Assembly (NCBI GenBank): GCA_023231475.1
Contig: JALJEE010002290.1
Coordinates: forward strand, 1 to 38,204
From: Seison nebaliae
Taxonomy: Eukaryota > Rotifera > Pararotatoria > Seisonacea > Seisonidae
Direction of reading: 5' to 3'
DNA length: 38,204 nt
Positions 10,044 through 20,838 of this stretch are shown one piece after another (within the stretch, counting starts at the first letter, position 1; each line of letters begins with the position of its first letter). A model generated the notes under the pieces. That model was not told the DNA's origin. It ran no database searches and saw nothing but the letters and a program-made list of their open reading frames with translations. Made by a program: the position numbers and the translations under genes.

Positions 10044-13000
10044 ATGGATGATGATAAAATACCACACATTGATAAGTTGAAGGAAGAGTTAGGAGCATAT
10101 GAGATTGATGAGTTTTCGATGGAGAAAGAGGACGATGAACGACATTTGACGGTTGACGAAATTTTGGAGAAGGTTAAAAATTAGTTTTCGTTGTTTTGAT
10201 GCATTGTTGTCCTTAATCTACTTCCTCCAATTAACTCATTATTTTTAGTTGATAGAGGAAAAATCGATTAGTGTTCCTCATGCAGCTAAACTGCACGAGA
10301 AATATGAACATATGAAAGAAATTCTGGAGAAGGTTAAAGGAAGTGAGACATCATTCCTCCATTCGGCAAAGAAGTTGACAAATGAATTAGAAAATAAAAA
10401 AAGTATTATTTCTCAATCTGAATCTACAACGACTAAATCTACCGTCAATGACGGGAGTGAAACGGGTAAATTACGTCAGGAATTATTGAAAGCGTACAAT
10501 GAACTCGCCTTATTTGAGGAACGGGAACAAGCTCAGGAGATGCTCATTAGTAAGTTGAAGATTGAGAAGGAGTTATTGCAGAAAGAGAGTGAGCGAAATG
10601 AGAAGGCGACTGAAATGAGGAAGTTCCTCAACAACGCAAAAGAGGAACAAGATGAAATTAAAAGTGACATATCGATGACTAATCAAAAGATTGGTCAAAT
10701 GAAGGAAAAGATTCATGAGTTGAAGGAAGATTTAGCGCGGAAAGAAGATGATCTTCGAGAAATTCGAAGAACAGAAGAAGATCTTCAAGTTTTTCTCACT
10801 CTTCTTCTCCATTGAGAGAATTCATTTGGAAATTAGATGGAAATTAGTAACGCGAAAAAAGAGAAAGAAAAATTCCTCAAATCACAAAGTGATATCGAAA
10901 CGAAAATTAAGTTTAATTTTTTTTCGTTTTTCTAATTTGTTAATAACAAGTTTCTTTTAGAATTGAACAAACCAATGATGCAAAAAGAACAAATGATTAC
11001 AGTGAATTATCGGAAAGAATATTGGGAGAGGAACAATCGAAACGAAGTTTAGAATCGAAAACTTTAGACGGATTGCAACAAGTGGAGAAGTTGCAAGCGA
11101 AAATTAATATACAAAATAGTCGAATTGATGGTATTCTGATGAAGACGAATGAAGAGAAAGTGAATCGGGAAAAATTAGCGAGAGACAGGTTATTTCTCAA
11201 ACCGATGGTTTTATTAAAAGAAAAAAATTTTCAGCGAAATGTTAAGTCTCAGTTTGAAACATACGGAAGTGGAGAAGAAGCAAGGAGTGGAAGAGAATTC
11301 GCATGCTCGCCACGAATGTGATCAGTTGAACAAAACGTTGAAAAAGAAGGAGCATGATATCAAGATGATGGTGGAGAATATGAAAAATATTCGGAATCAT
11401 TTAGATGACTTAAAATTTCAGAAGCAGACGCTCGAAGTCAAATACAAATTAGATGGAACATCGAAATTATCTGCGGATGAACAATTTGAGAATCGTTTGA
11501 ATGCTCTGCGCCAAGAAACGATAAATTTACGACGTCAATTATTAAAACAAGATGGAATTACAAGTAACTTCTCTCAACAATTTGAATTGTTATTAGAAGC
11601 GGAAGACAATTTGATGTATCAACAATCCAATTGTCGAATAGAGTCCATCGAATTATTGAGGATTGGAACCATAAAAGTTATTCCTTATAATTTATCAGTG
11701 GATCGTTAATATGGTTTATGATAAGAGTGAAGAACGAGAAAATAAAGCGAGAGAAATGAGAAAGGCCAAGGAGAAATTGAGAGAAGCCGAAGAAACGATA
11801 CATATGAAAGATGCGGCGATTGAGAATTTGGAAAAACAAATGAAATTGTTGAACAATCGTTTATCGATATTCACTGAAATTTATGGAAATATGAAACAAG
11901 AAAGGAACAAATATGTCTCTCGAATTCAAAGTGCCGTCCAGAAAACGAATGAGATCAAAGAGAAACTGAAAATTAAACAGAATGAAATCGATATTTCTCG
12001 ATCAACATTAATTCATAAAGATAAGTTTTACATATTTTTCTTATGAAATTTCCTTTAACTAATGAAATATGTTTAGACAATTACAAAAAACTAGAATGAA
12101 ATTAACTCATTCGTTGAAGATGAGAGATGAAGTGAGGTCGGATATTCAGAAGGAGATAGTGATCAAAGGTAAACTCAATGAGAATAAAGATCAAGTTCAA
12201 ATCGATATTGAAAAATATTCGCGACTATCCAATTTGTTGGAGAAGCAATTCGTTCAGTTACGAGAGAAATACGACGAAGGAAACAAATCGAGAAATAAAT
12301 TGTTGGTAATTTTCAATTCCGTTTTTTTACCACTTCTTTTTTTAGGAGTGTGGATTTCGCTAAACGTAATCAGGAATTTGTGGTTCTTAATGAGAAGTTT
12401 AACATTCTTGAATCGAAAATTAGCGAAGCAGAGATGTCGATGCAAGCGAGAGAATCAGAAATTAAATTCCTCGATCTCATGAAGAAAGATGACGAACGTC
12501 AAATTGATATTTTGCACAATCGTTTGAGTTGTAACAAAGATGTGGGACATGAATTGACCGGGAAACAAATCCAACTTTCCATCATCAAAGACAAGATTTC
12601 GAAGATGAATGAGAAAATCGAAAATAATCCTGCTGTCCGTTACATTGATAAGGAGAAGACTATCGACATAACGAACGTTATGAAGAAGATTGAGGGATTG
12701 GAAATTGAACGGACGAATAAAGAACGATTATTATTAGAGAAAGAGTTTATGTTACAACAAATTTATTTGATGACAAGTGCTATGGAGAAGGATGTGGAAA
12801 AGTGTCGGAATAATTCACTGAAAACGGCAAAAACGGTTAAATTGACTCATTTTAAAATTATACCATTTTCTTTTCAATAAAAAACCATTGATTTTTCCAG
12901 GTGAATAAAGACGGACAGGAATTACGTGAGATAACCAAACGAATTATGAGTAAAGTGGCAGAGATTGCAATGATTAAGGCACAGTCTTTTGTCATTGAAC

Positions 13001-13344
13001 ATTCGGCAGATAAACTAAGGAAAGAAGTGGAGGAGGCATATAGAAATTATGAAATGAATGAAGCGCCAACGAAAAAGATTGAGAAAGAATGGATACAATT
13101 TAATCGAATTAATAGAATGACAATCGGTCAATCTATCGATTTCTCGAAAGAATTTATCGATTTTTATGAAATGAAAGATGGAACATTCACTACAGCGGAA
13201 CCACGACCAACAGCTTATGAATGTGTAACGAATGAACTACCATTATCGAAACCGTATGGTGCATTGGCACCATTTAAACCCCAAAGTAACGGTGCTAATA
13301 TTCGTCATATTCGTAAACCGAATATTCCTTCGATCGAAATTTAA
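10044..13344 (+). CDS. CCDC146: CCDC146-like (MBO2 family) axonemal/centriolar coiled-coil protein
   Basis: Nine exons: 10044-10172, 10249-10788, 10837-10910, 10961-11188, 11235-11676, 11726-12024, 12077-12301, 12346-12835 and 12901-13344. Donors are GTTAAA, GTTTTT, GTTTAA, GTTATT, GTTATT, GTTTTA, GTTGGT and GTTAAA. The product is 956 residues, almost the length of human CCDC146 (955). Nearly all of it is coiled coil. Recognisable parts are an N-terminal helix (AAKLHEKYEHMKEILEK), the KSEERENKAREM and QERNKYVSRIQ segments, and the C-terminus PLSKPYGALAPFKP followed by RHIRKPNI, a conserved tail of this family. CCDC146 and Chlamydomonas MBO2 sit on doublet microtubules and centrioles and are needed for flagellum formation or beating. 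CFAP58 is the main alternative; both are ciliary. A polyadenylation signal is at 13471-13476. Assignment within the family was made from memory. Confidence 0.68.
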
Positions 13345-13470
13345 ATAAATTTTTCCGAGAGGAAAATGAAATTATTTCTTTTTGAATTTAATTAAACTTT
13401 CCTAATCAACTTTGTCTGGGAAATGTTTATTGAATGATATCCATCAATTGTAACGAAATGAAAGATGAGT

Positions 13471-13476
13471 AATAAA
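13471..13476 (+). promoter_or_regulatory. polyadenylation signal AATAAA for the CCDC146-like gene
   Basis: A canonical AATAAA lies 127 nt after the stop codon, before the next gene on the same strand. Confidence 0.5.
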
Positions 13477-13575
13477 ATGTCCATATAAATACCAATTATT
13501 TCTCTCCCGTATTAGATAAAGTGAATTAACATCCGAGATATTTCCTTCTTGTCATCTTTTCTTTTTCGGTCGATA

Positions 13576-13875
13576 ATGCAATCATCTTTTGCAAATAATC
13601 CATCTTCGAATAATTTGAATCAAACAGTATTCAATTATTATAGAAGAGCGAGATCAGTGGCAATTTTAGGATCGTTATGTGCTTCATGTATGGCTTTCAT
13701 TTTCTTTCCTTTATTAGCTGCATCTATGTTGGCATTGGTTATCTATTTCGGGAAATGGCTCGACACATTACAAGACGTCACTACATCGTCAGGATTGTTG
13801 AAATCGATAGATTTTCGATGTTTTGCGATTCTTTTAATTGTCATATTCCTCCAACTTCGACATTACATTCGATAA
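13576..13875 (+). CDS. small membrane protein, unknown
   Basis: I do not recognise this gene. The frame from the first ATG gives 99 residues. The N-terminus is Asn/Ser-rich and polar, then comes a tyrosine and arginine patch (NYYRRARS), a long hydrophobic stretch (about 27-58) that could be one long or two closely packed helices, a hydrophilic loop (59-80) and a final membrane helix (about 81-94) ending in a basic tail. The hydrophobicity pattern and the plausible polar N-terminus favour a real gene over chance, but there is no homology evidence. It follows the CCDC146-like gene by 231 bp on the same strand and converges on RGP1 with a 147-bp gap. Confidence 0.45.
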   Translation: MQSSFANNPSSNNLNQTVFNYYRRARSVAILGSLCASCMAFIFFPLLAASMLALVIYFGKWLDTLQDVTTSSGLLKSIDFRCFAILLIVIFLQLRHYIR

Positions 13876-14022
13876 TCGATTGAACTCTACGAATCTCCTT
13901 ACTGGCAAATAAGGAGAAGTATTCAACACAATTACCTCTTGTCTCATGGAACGGGAAGAAGATGGGTTGAATTTGAGAACGATAAATTTATTTAAATTTT
14001 TAAAATAAAATTTCACCCTTCT

Positions 14023-15836
14023 TCAAATGATGACTGCTTTTCTTAAAGGAGTTTGATATAAATTGGAAGGAAGATTAGAATTAAGGAGATTAATATGCAC
14101 AGGATTCCCCGCCATGATATTGATGGGCAGATACCATTCAATATGGAAAACATTTAGATGAGTTTTGGTTTGTGGAAGTCGAAGTTGTTTAAATGTTTTC
14201 CTTTTTCCAATCAATCGTTCGTCGGAATGTATAAATTCTGTTTTCGATAATAATCCTTCATCATCTATATATTCACCCATCGTTCCTGGCCACCAACGAA
14301 ACGAATCATTATAATTGGCGAGATTAGTAGTAGTGATCAGTTGTTTGTCATAACTGAGAAGGAAATCGAATTTTAAACGATATTTCACATTGACACAAAT
14401 CGTCTCAAACGAATGGTTGGAGGAATAAGGTACATGAATTGAGAATGGAACACGCGATTCTTTCGGAAGACAATTATAGAATTTTTGAGTTACAACTCTC
14501 ATTGAATGTTGTTTACTGTCAAATGATTCCTCATAATTTTGAAGAAGTGAATAAGTCTCTTTAATAATTTCATGACATTCAAGAGAAATGAGACATTTAA
14601 TACAAAACAAATTGGAATCTTTAAAAGACAAATATCCATTAATTTCACTGCCGAGACGGTAAGTCAAACTGTCGGGTGGATTAACGAATGACTTGAGATA
14701 TTTTGAGGCGTTCCCTCGCAACAAAGTTATAACTGACACGTTCTCACCTTCACTCAATGATATATCGAAGGATTGAAGTGATTTCGAATATGACGTGAGA
14801 GATTGAATGAATTGGAGAAGGAAATTGAGTCGGAGTCGATCGTTGGTATGATGCCAAGCACTTTCTTTCACATAAAGTAAATTGGACGTGTACAAATTGA
14901 CCTTGTCCAAATACAGTTTTTCTGCATGGTTTTCATTGACAGATTCATTCGATTTTTTCCCATAATTCAACCAAATCGATTCCATCAATTTCTTCTGATT
15001 TAGATTGAAAATTTCGTCCTTCAAATTCTTCATATGATTTCCGTTCAATTGACGATAGAACTGAATGAGAAGATTATCATTATCCTCTTCGTCGTCAAGG
15101 AGACGGAAAGCATTCAACATCGAATTTTCGTCCTTATTCCAGCCATTGGTCGATTGAGAAATGAGATAGAGATTCTCTCGCTCTCTCATCGTCTTTTCTG
15201 TCTGTCTCATTCGATTGCTTGATATTCCTTTACTTGTCTGAATGAATAATTCATTTAATTCTCTCAGTTGGAGAACGTTGAAGGGGAAGACGGATGTAGA
15301 GAATTGTTTGTTTGGTCGTTGTAAACAAACGATAATACGATGGTGATAACTGACATCCCTACCGATGTAAGTTGGAGGAACGTTGATCGGAATCATTTCT
15401 TCATATTCAACTAAATAAAATTGAAATGAAAAACGATAAGATTAAAACGAACATTCTATGGATGGTAATTTATTGGTGAGTTGTAGTGATGTACAAATAA
15501 ATTGCACGTCGCTACAATAACATAAATATCCTTTTTCGTCTGCAATTCAATATCACATAAAAGTTTAGTGAACGTAAAAATGAAACATGATCTATGAGGA
15601 TTGAACGAATAACGATTCTCCGTCTTCTTCGCCAATTCTTTATTGCGAATAAATTCTAATGGAATTCTCACGTTCCTCGACGATAAGTAACATCGACATT
15701 GCATTTGGACCAGTGCCCAATTAATGGCTTCCTCCTCCACATCTTCTTTTAGACTTAAACTAATCTGAGCACGAACTCGTTCGCCACCAATGTATGTCTT
15801 CCGTTTTCTGAAATGAACACTTACTTCGATCATCAT
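14023..15836 (-). CDS. RGP1: RGP1 homolog, partner of RIC1 in the Rab6 exchange factor (arrestin-like fold)
   Basis: Exon 1 starts at 15836 (MMIEVSVHF) and is open to about 15522; exon 2 runs from about 15410 to 14023. The N-terminal part matches RGP1: IGGERVRAQISL, then AINWALVQMQCRCYL, then KLLCDIELQTKKD. Exon 2 continues with IPINVPPTYIGRDVSYHHRI and later YRLKFDFLLS and FHIEWYLPINIM, the C-terminal arrestin-like strand pattern. About 567 residues result, longer than human (391) because of a hydrophilic insertion after the first lobe. RGP1 with RIC1 activates Rab6 at the Golgi. The intron is problematic: GT-AG removal of 15411-15521 (111 nt, donor GTTATT) shifts the frame, while removing 110 nt restores Y-V-E-Y-E-E-M. 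Either a non-canonical splice or a one-base assembly error is present. Confidence 0.82.
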
Positions 15837-16897
15837 TCAATTCATTTCATTCATCAACATGTACTACTAAGCCAACTAACTGAAACAAATTAATTAAAAC
15901 TATCTTAATAAACACAACAGAAACTACAATATACAATTAGCGGATGTCCAAGTTGTGACTGGCGAATTTTGCTACATTTGGCTCTTATTCTTATTTTTTC
16001 GATACAAAAAACTACATTCATGTCAAACAAAAAATAGGCAGGCGGCAACGCAATAAACGCAATCAATCAATTCGAATATTACACTGTTATATACGAATGT
16101 TCGTTTCCATTATGTTTCAATTACGAAATATAAATCGAAAAAATAACTTAATAATAACAGTAATAATATGATTTAAGGGAAAATGTGATTTTTGTATAAA
16201 ATTATTTAAGTTATATGAAAAACTTAATTGGAAGGAACCACGAATTCGAAAGCAGCATTGCTAAACATGAAGTGACTGTGGAGATTAATGGTTTGTCATT
16301 TTATTTCTTCCTTATATTCCTAGTCCTATAATTATTTTTCTTTATGTCTTCCTATGATGATTAGGTTGATATTGATGAACCATAATATTCGAAAAAAGTT
16401 TCCTTATTAGGTTACATTATGATATTTTAATTACGTTTTGTTAGTGAATTGTCATAGTAACTCACAGTAATAACTTGCAAGAAGATTGAGAGGCCAAAAA
16501 TTAAAGAAGGAGTGAAGATAATAATGAGTGAAATATAAATATTATTTATTAGAATAAAAATTTAAGTGAATTGTTCCAAAACTTTATAACACGTCATTGA
16601 TATCGGAAAAAAATAAAGGAGTAGGCTCTCATCGTTCGCGATTTGAATGAACGGAAAATAATGAAAATTTAAAATTTTTAAAATAATTCAAAAAGCTGAC
16701 ATTATACACGTCATCGTTGTTATACGTATAATTTAAGCGCAATAATTGAATTGAAAAAAAGAACGAACAAACAAATTTATTATTTTCCTCATTTCATATT
16801 TTTTCCTTATTGAAGTTCCCATTTGCATTATATACACGGACATTTTCCGGGGAGATTTTGAATAAAATCATTTTCTGTTTATTTCATTTAATACCAA
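15837..16897. other. intergenic, divergent promoter region of RGP1 and CRELD
   Basis: About 1.06 kb of AT-rich sequence between the divergent RGP1 and CRELD start codons. I see no gene, RNA or clear repeat in it. Confidence 0.5.
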
Positions 16898-19033
16898 ATG
16901 ACTAAAATTTGCTGGTCTGCGACATTGCTTCTACTAATTCCCTTTCTATCCGTCGTCTATGGGGACAATGATCTGTTGCTGAGATGTCGTTATTGTCATG
17001 AAATTGTCGACGATTTCCAGAAGGTTTCTTCTTATTATTTCTTGAAAAAAGTTGTTATAGTGAATTATTGACGTTAGGGTTTAGGTTCAACAAAAAAAGG
17101 AAATTTCGGAGGTGGAAATTCTGATTGGGAGTCGAGTCGCTTAGGAAATTATGAAACGAGTGAAACGAGATTTTTGGAGATATGGGAGAAGTTGTGTGAG
17201 AATTCGAAAGAAGTGAAACAATGTCATTATTTGGCGGAGGAGTTAGAAGAACGGATTGAAGACTGGTATATGGAGAAGCAAGAGAAAGAACCGAATCTCT
17301 TCAATTATTTATGTGTAGAAGGGAATAATGGATGTTGTCCGAAAGGGACATTTGGTCCAAAATGTGGAGAATGTCTCAGTGATAACAATGGTCGCATCTG
17401 TTCCGGTCATGGTAAATGTGATGGTGATGGATATAAATTCGGTAATGGAAAATGTTCTTGTGACACTAGTTATTCCGGTGATTTATGTGACGAATGTAAA
17501 GAAGGATATTATGAAACAAAGAATGATAATGGAGATTTTGTTTGTAAAAGTTTTTCCTCTCATTCTCCTTTCTCATTCTTTCACAATAATAATTATTCTG
17601 TACAGAATGTCATGAATCGTGTAAAGATGAATGTACGGGCGAAGGAGCCATATCATGTATAGAATGTGGTATCGGATGGGAACGTGTAGATAAGAAGTGT
17701 GTGGACATTGATGAATGTGCATTGGAAGATAAAGGAAATTGTACTGATGGAACATATTGTTTCAATTCCAGAGGATCTTTCAGTTGTAAACGTTTTCTAT
17801 TCTATTTCTATTTTTAAAACTAAATAATTTTAATATATTTCAAGCGTGTAATCGTGCTTGTAGTAAATGTTTTTCTGCTGATAAGAGTAATTGTGAAGAA
17901 TGTTCAACCGGTTATCGACATGTGGAAAAAGATGGAAAGAAGATCTGTCTCGATATCGATGAATGTATCGCCGGTCATGATTGTAAAGAAAATGAATTTT
18001 GTGTCAATCGAGCTGGCTCTCATGAATGTGGAAGTTTATCACTTTTATCAATTTTTCCATTTTTAATTATATTTCAATAGAATGTCACGAAGCTTGCACT
18101 AGTTGTGATGGACCAAAACATTCTCATTGTTTCCATTGTAACAACGGTTTTATTGAAGATGAAAAAGTGAAAAAATCGAAGAGTAAAAGAAAGAAGTGTA
18201 TCGGTTCTATTAATTCACTTTTTTTTTTAATTTTCACAACTTCTTTCACAGATGTCAATGAATGTGAGACTGGGCAAATTTCGTGCAATGACGGTGAATA
18301 TTGTGAAAATAGTGCGGGCGGTTATAAATGTTCGGATTGTCATCGAAATTGTGAGAGCTGCACTGGAGGTAAAAGAACGAATTGTCTCACTTGTTCCGAA
18401 GGATTTATGAAGAAACTTACAAATAAAGATAAAGATGCGAAAGAAAATGAAATTCATTGTATCGGTTCCATTTCTCCATTATCTTTTCCATACATTTTAT
18501 GCATTTTTCAAATTTTAGACAAAAATGAATGTGAAGATCGACCGTGTGAGACAGCGCAATATTGTAAGAATCTGCCCGGTAGTTATGAGTGTCACGGTTA
18601 ATTGATTCTTTTAATCATTCATTCATTTCCAAATCCACACCAGATTGTCATCCATCATGTAAGACATGTGGCGGATCAAAAGATAACGTTTGCTCATCAT
18701 GTTTCGATGGTTATGAATCCAATCAACAGAATAATACTGAAGCGAAATATTTCAGATGTGTTGGTTCGTAACTAATCGATTATGATGTGACTGATAATTT
18801 TTTTTTTAGATATCGATGAATGCAAAGACAAACCTTGTAAATCCGATTTGGTGTGTACGAATACTCCCGGATCATATTTATGTGAACGAGAAATTGATAT
18901 GATGAGACGAACGGTGAAAGAAATACGTTCAGGTAAAGACAGTGATGATCCGAAACCAATTCCTCAAGAAGGAGATCTCTATGACGAGATGGACGTTGAA
19001 GAAGATAGTCAACAGAAACATGATGATCTTTGA
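16898..19033 (+). CDS. CRELD2: CRELD-type ER protein with multiple EGF and furin-like repeats
   Basis: Nine exons: 16898-17023, 17078-17549, 17606-17791, 17845-18033, 18081-18203, 18252-18464, 18519-18596, 18644-18763 and 18810-19033. Every donor starts GTT; introns are 46-56 nt. The product is 576 residues, longer than vertebrate CRELD proteins (about 350-420). After a signal peptide (about 1-22) comes a CRYC (CxxC) motif, then NFGGGNSDWE, the family's N-terminal domain, then EGF modules (FGPKCGECL; SYSGDLCDEC). Alternating furin-like cysteine repeats and calcium-binding EGF modules (DIDEC, DVNEC, DKNEC) follow. The C-terminus is acidic and ends HDDL, close to KDEL/HDEL and to human CRELD2's REDL, so ER retention is likely. 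CRELD proteins assist folding of cysteine-rich secreted proteins. CRELD1 versus CRELD2 is decided here only by the absence of C-terminal membrane spans. Polyadenylation signal at 19175-19180. Confidence 0.9.
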
Positions 19034-20272
19034 TCATGTCACATAAGAAACAAACTCACATTCCACCACATTCACTTAACAATGACAAGTTTATCATAAG
19101 AAGAATTTTTTCATCTCAAATTCTCCTAAATTTCCATTCACTTCAACGACTACTCACAACAAGTCGTAAGAGAGAATAAATTTAAATTTGTTTTTTAATT
19201 TATTATTTCGATATGAATTTCCCACTCTCCAATTACATTATCAACAAATAATAAACTTTGTTATCTTTGTTAAAATTTGAATGATAATTCACTTTCATTC
19301 ATTCATCCTCATATTCATTCAATAAGTATAACTTTCCAATAATTTTCAATAAAAAAATAAACGTTAAACAATTTAGCATGAGGGAAAAATTTCTTCAAAT
19401 AAAAAAAAAGATATTTAAAAAAAGAGTGGAAATTAATTACTAAATTAGTAATCTTATGAGAGTGCTACCGTTTATAAGAAAGCAAAATAGTCATTCTGAT
19501 CGAGGATAAATTATAAAGATGGACAATTGGCGTTAAAGAGATGAGAAAGAAGAATTGATTAAAGAACATTAATTGAGGAGAAGTTAAAAATAAATAGTTT
19601 AAATTTGGGGGGTATAGATGAATTACATCCCTCACAATTCATTTTGGATTTTCAAACATACCCGAAGCTTTTCCAACAACTATATACAATTCACGATAAC
19701 GGCAATATTTTAAGGAATATTCCCCAAAAAGACAAGAATTATACAGATAAAAGTGTATTCAGAGGGAAGAGTATTATGAAGATTCCTTTAATCCGGATAA
19801 GTATAATAAAAATCTTTAGAGTAATTATGAACGATTGGTTTGTGATTCATCCTTAACAAATAATTTATCGGAAGTTCAGATATTTTTAGAAACCATCAGA
19901 AATAAATTAGTTATAATAAAAGAAAATTAGTTAAAAAGTATAGAAGGAAACCTGCATCATCATCGACGGAATTATTAGGTAAGTTAAAGAATTATCGGAA
20001 GGACAACACGATTTAGTTTTACAGAGAAGTTTCTAGGTAAATCTTATATAAATTAAACGTAAATGGAAAATAATATAAACTCAAAAGAATAATTCTGTTC
20101 ATTGTAAGTGTGCTGCGAAAGGACTTTAAAACTACGAAGTTTTTTAACAGTTTTAATTTTAAATGAATAAAAAATAAAATGTAAAATTCAAAGATAAATT
20201 TATTTGGGAAGAAATGTAAAATTAAATATAATAAAATTAATATGGTATGGATAATTAACGACTTTTAAATTG
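19034..20272. other. intergenic, 3' UTR of CRELD then unannotated AT-rich DNA
   Basis: It contains the CRELD polyadenylation signal AATAAA (19175-19180). A small open frame at 19605-19856 starts without support and has no recognisable composition. I see no RNA gene or transposase remnant. Confidence 0.5.
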
Positions 20273-20440
20273 ATTCCCAAAATTCTTAACCAAATAATAT
20301 TGAGATTTGAGTAGAATTCCAAATTTTTGAACCAAATAACATTTAAATTTGTGTTGAACTCCAAATTTTTGAACCAAATAACATTGAAACTTGTGTTGAA
20401 CTCCAAATTTTTGAACCAAATAAGATTGAAATGAGAGAAG
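20273..20440. repeat. 42-bp tandem repeat, four units
   Basis: Units begin at 20273, 20315, 20357 and 20399, each exactly 42 bp. The core is CCAAATTTTTGAACCAAATA. Units 2-4 are nearly identical; unit 1 is more diverged. Because 42 is a multiple of three, two minus-strand frames remain open through the array, so the open frames are not evidence of coding. Confidence 0.85.
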
Positions 20441-20555
20441 AATTCCATAAATATTAAACACTTGGTCGATTTGGTTGAAACCATTCGGTTTGGTAGTCTC
20501 ACGAAAAGGGTTCAAAGTAATCATGTGATATTTGATAGATGACAAGACGAATAAT

Positions 20556-20595
20556 ATTGGTCCTGATGATCTTCCACTAATTGGACAGGACCAAT
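20556..20595. repeat. inverted repeat, 10-bp perfect arms
   Basis: Arms ATTGGTCCTG (20556-20565) and CAGGACCAAT (20586-20595) with a 20-nt loop. First of a run of hairpins in this gap. Confidence 0.75.
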
Positions 20596-20603
20596 AGTCT
20601 ATG

Positions 20604-20658
20604 TACTCCTCCGAGCTGACAGTAATCTTGAAAGGTAATATACTATCAGCTCGGAGTA
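20604..20658. repeat. inverted repeat, 18-bp arms with a 3-nt bulge
   Basis: The left arm 20604-20624 and right arm 20641-20658 pair as TACTCC..GAGCTGA.AGTA, with one 3-nt bulge and one mismatch, around a 16-nt loop. Confidence 0.72.
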
Positions 20659-20664
20659 TAATAA

Positions 20665-20745
20665 CCCTTATATAAATTGACCTATTAAGCCCTTATATAA
20701 ATCAGCTTATTAAGCCCTTATATAAATTAGCCTATTAAGCCCTAT
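20665..20745. repeat. 25-bp tandem repeat, three units plus a partial
   Basis: Units at 20665-20689, 20690-20714 and 20715-20739, each starting CCCTTATATAAAT and ending TTAAG, followed by a partial copy. Two or three differences separate the units. Confidence 0.85.
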
Positions 20746-20748
20746 ACA

Positions 20749-20790
20749 GCAGCATTAACTGAAGCATTGTTACTTCAGCAACTGTGCTGC
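20749..20790. repeat. two-step hairpin
   Basis: The outer arms GCAGCA (20749-20754) and TGCTGC (20785-20790) enclose inner arms CTGAAG (20759-20764) and CTTCAG (20773-20778) with an 8-nt loop. Confidence 0.55.
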
Positions 20791-20838
20791 CAAAACCCTT
20801 ACACAACATTTTGCTTCCTTCGAAGCACCCCCTAGATA

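Noticed and set aside
11677-11698. A 22-nt micro-intron in the CCDC146-like gene
   Set aside because: Using the first AG gives nine extra residues with no counterpart in the family. The next AG (11725) gives a 49-nt intron, normal for this window, and joins IK to SEERENKAREM as expected.
10044-13344. CFAP58 or CCDC39 as the identity of the coiled-coil gene
   Set aside because: Length (956) and the N-terminal and C-terminal segments fit CCDC146 better from memory. CFAP58 remains possible, and a profile search would decide.
19605-19856. 83-codon plus-strand frame in the gap before midasin
   Set aside because: No recognisable composition or motif, and the region shows no exon-like neighbours.
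20200-20545. Two overlapping minus-strand frames of about 100 codons with 14-residue repeats
   Set aside because: Explained by the 42-bp tandem repeat, whose period is a multiple of three.
20556-20595. Possible hammerhead ribozyme because of CTGATGA at 20563-20569 inside a hairpin
   Set aside because: There is no GAAA core partner and no third stem. The CTGATGA overlaps the stem arm rather than lying between stems.
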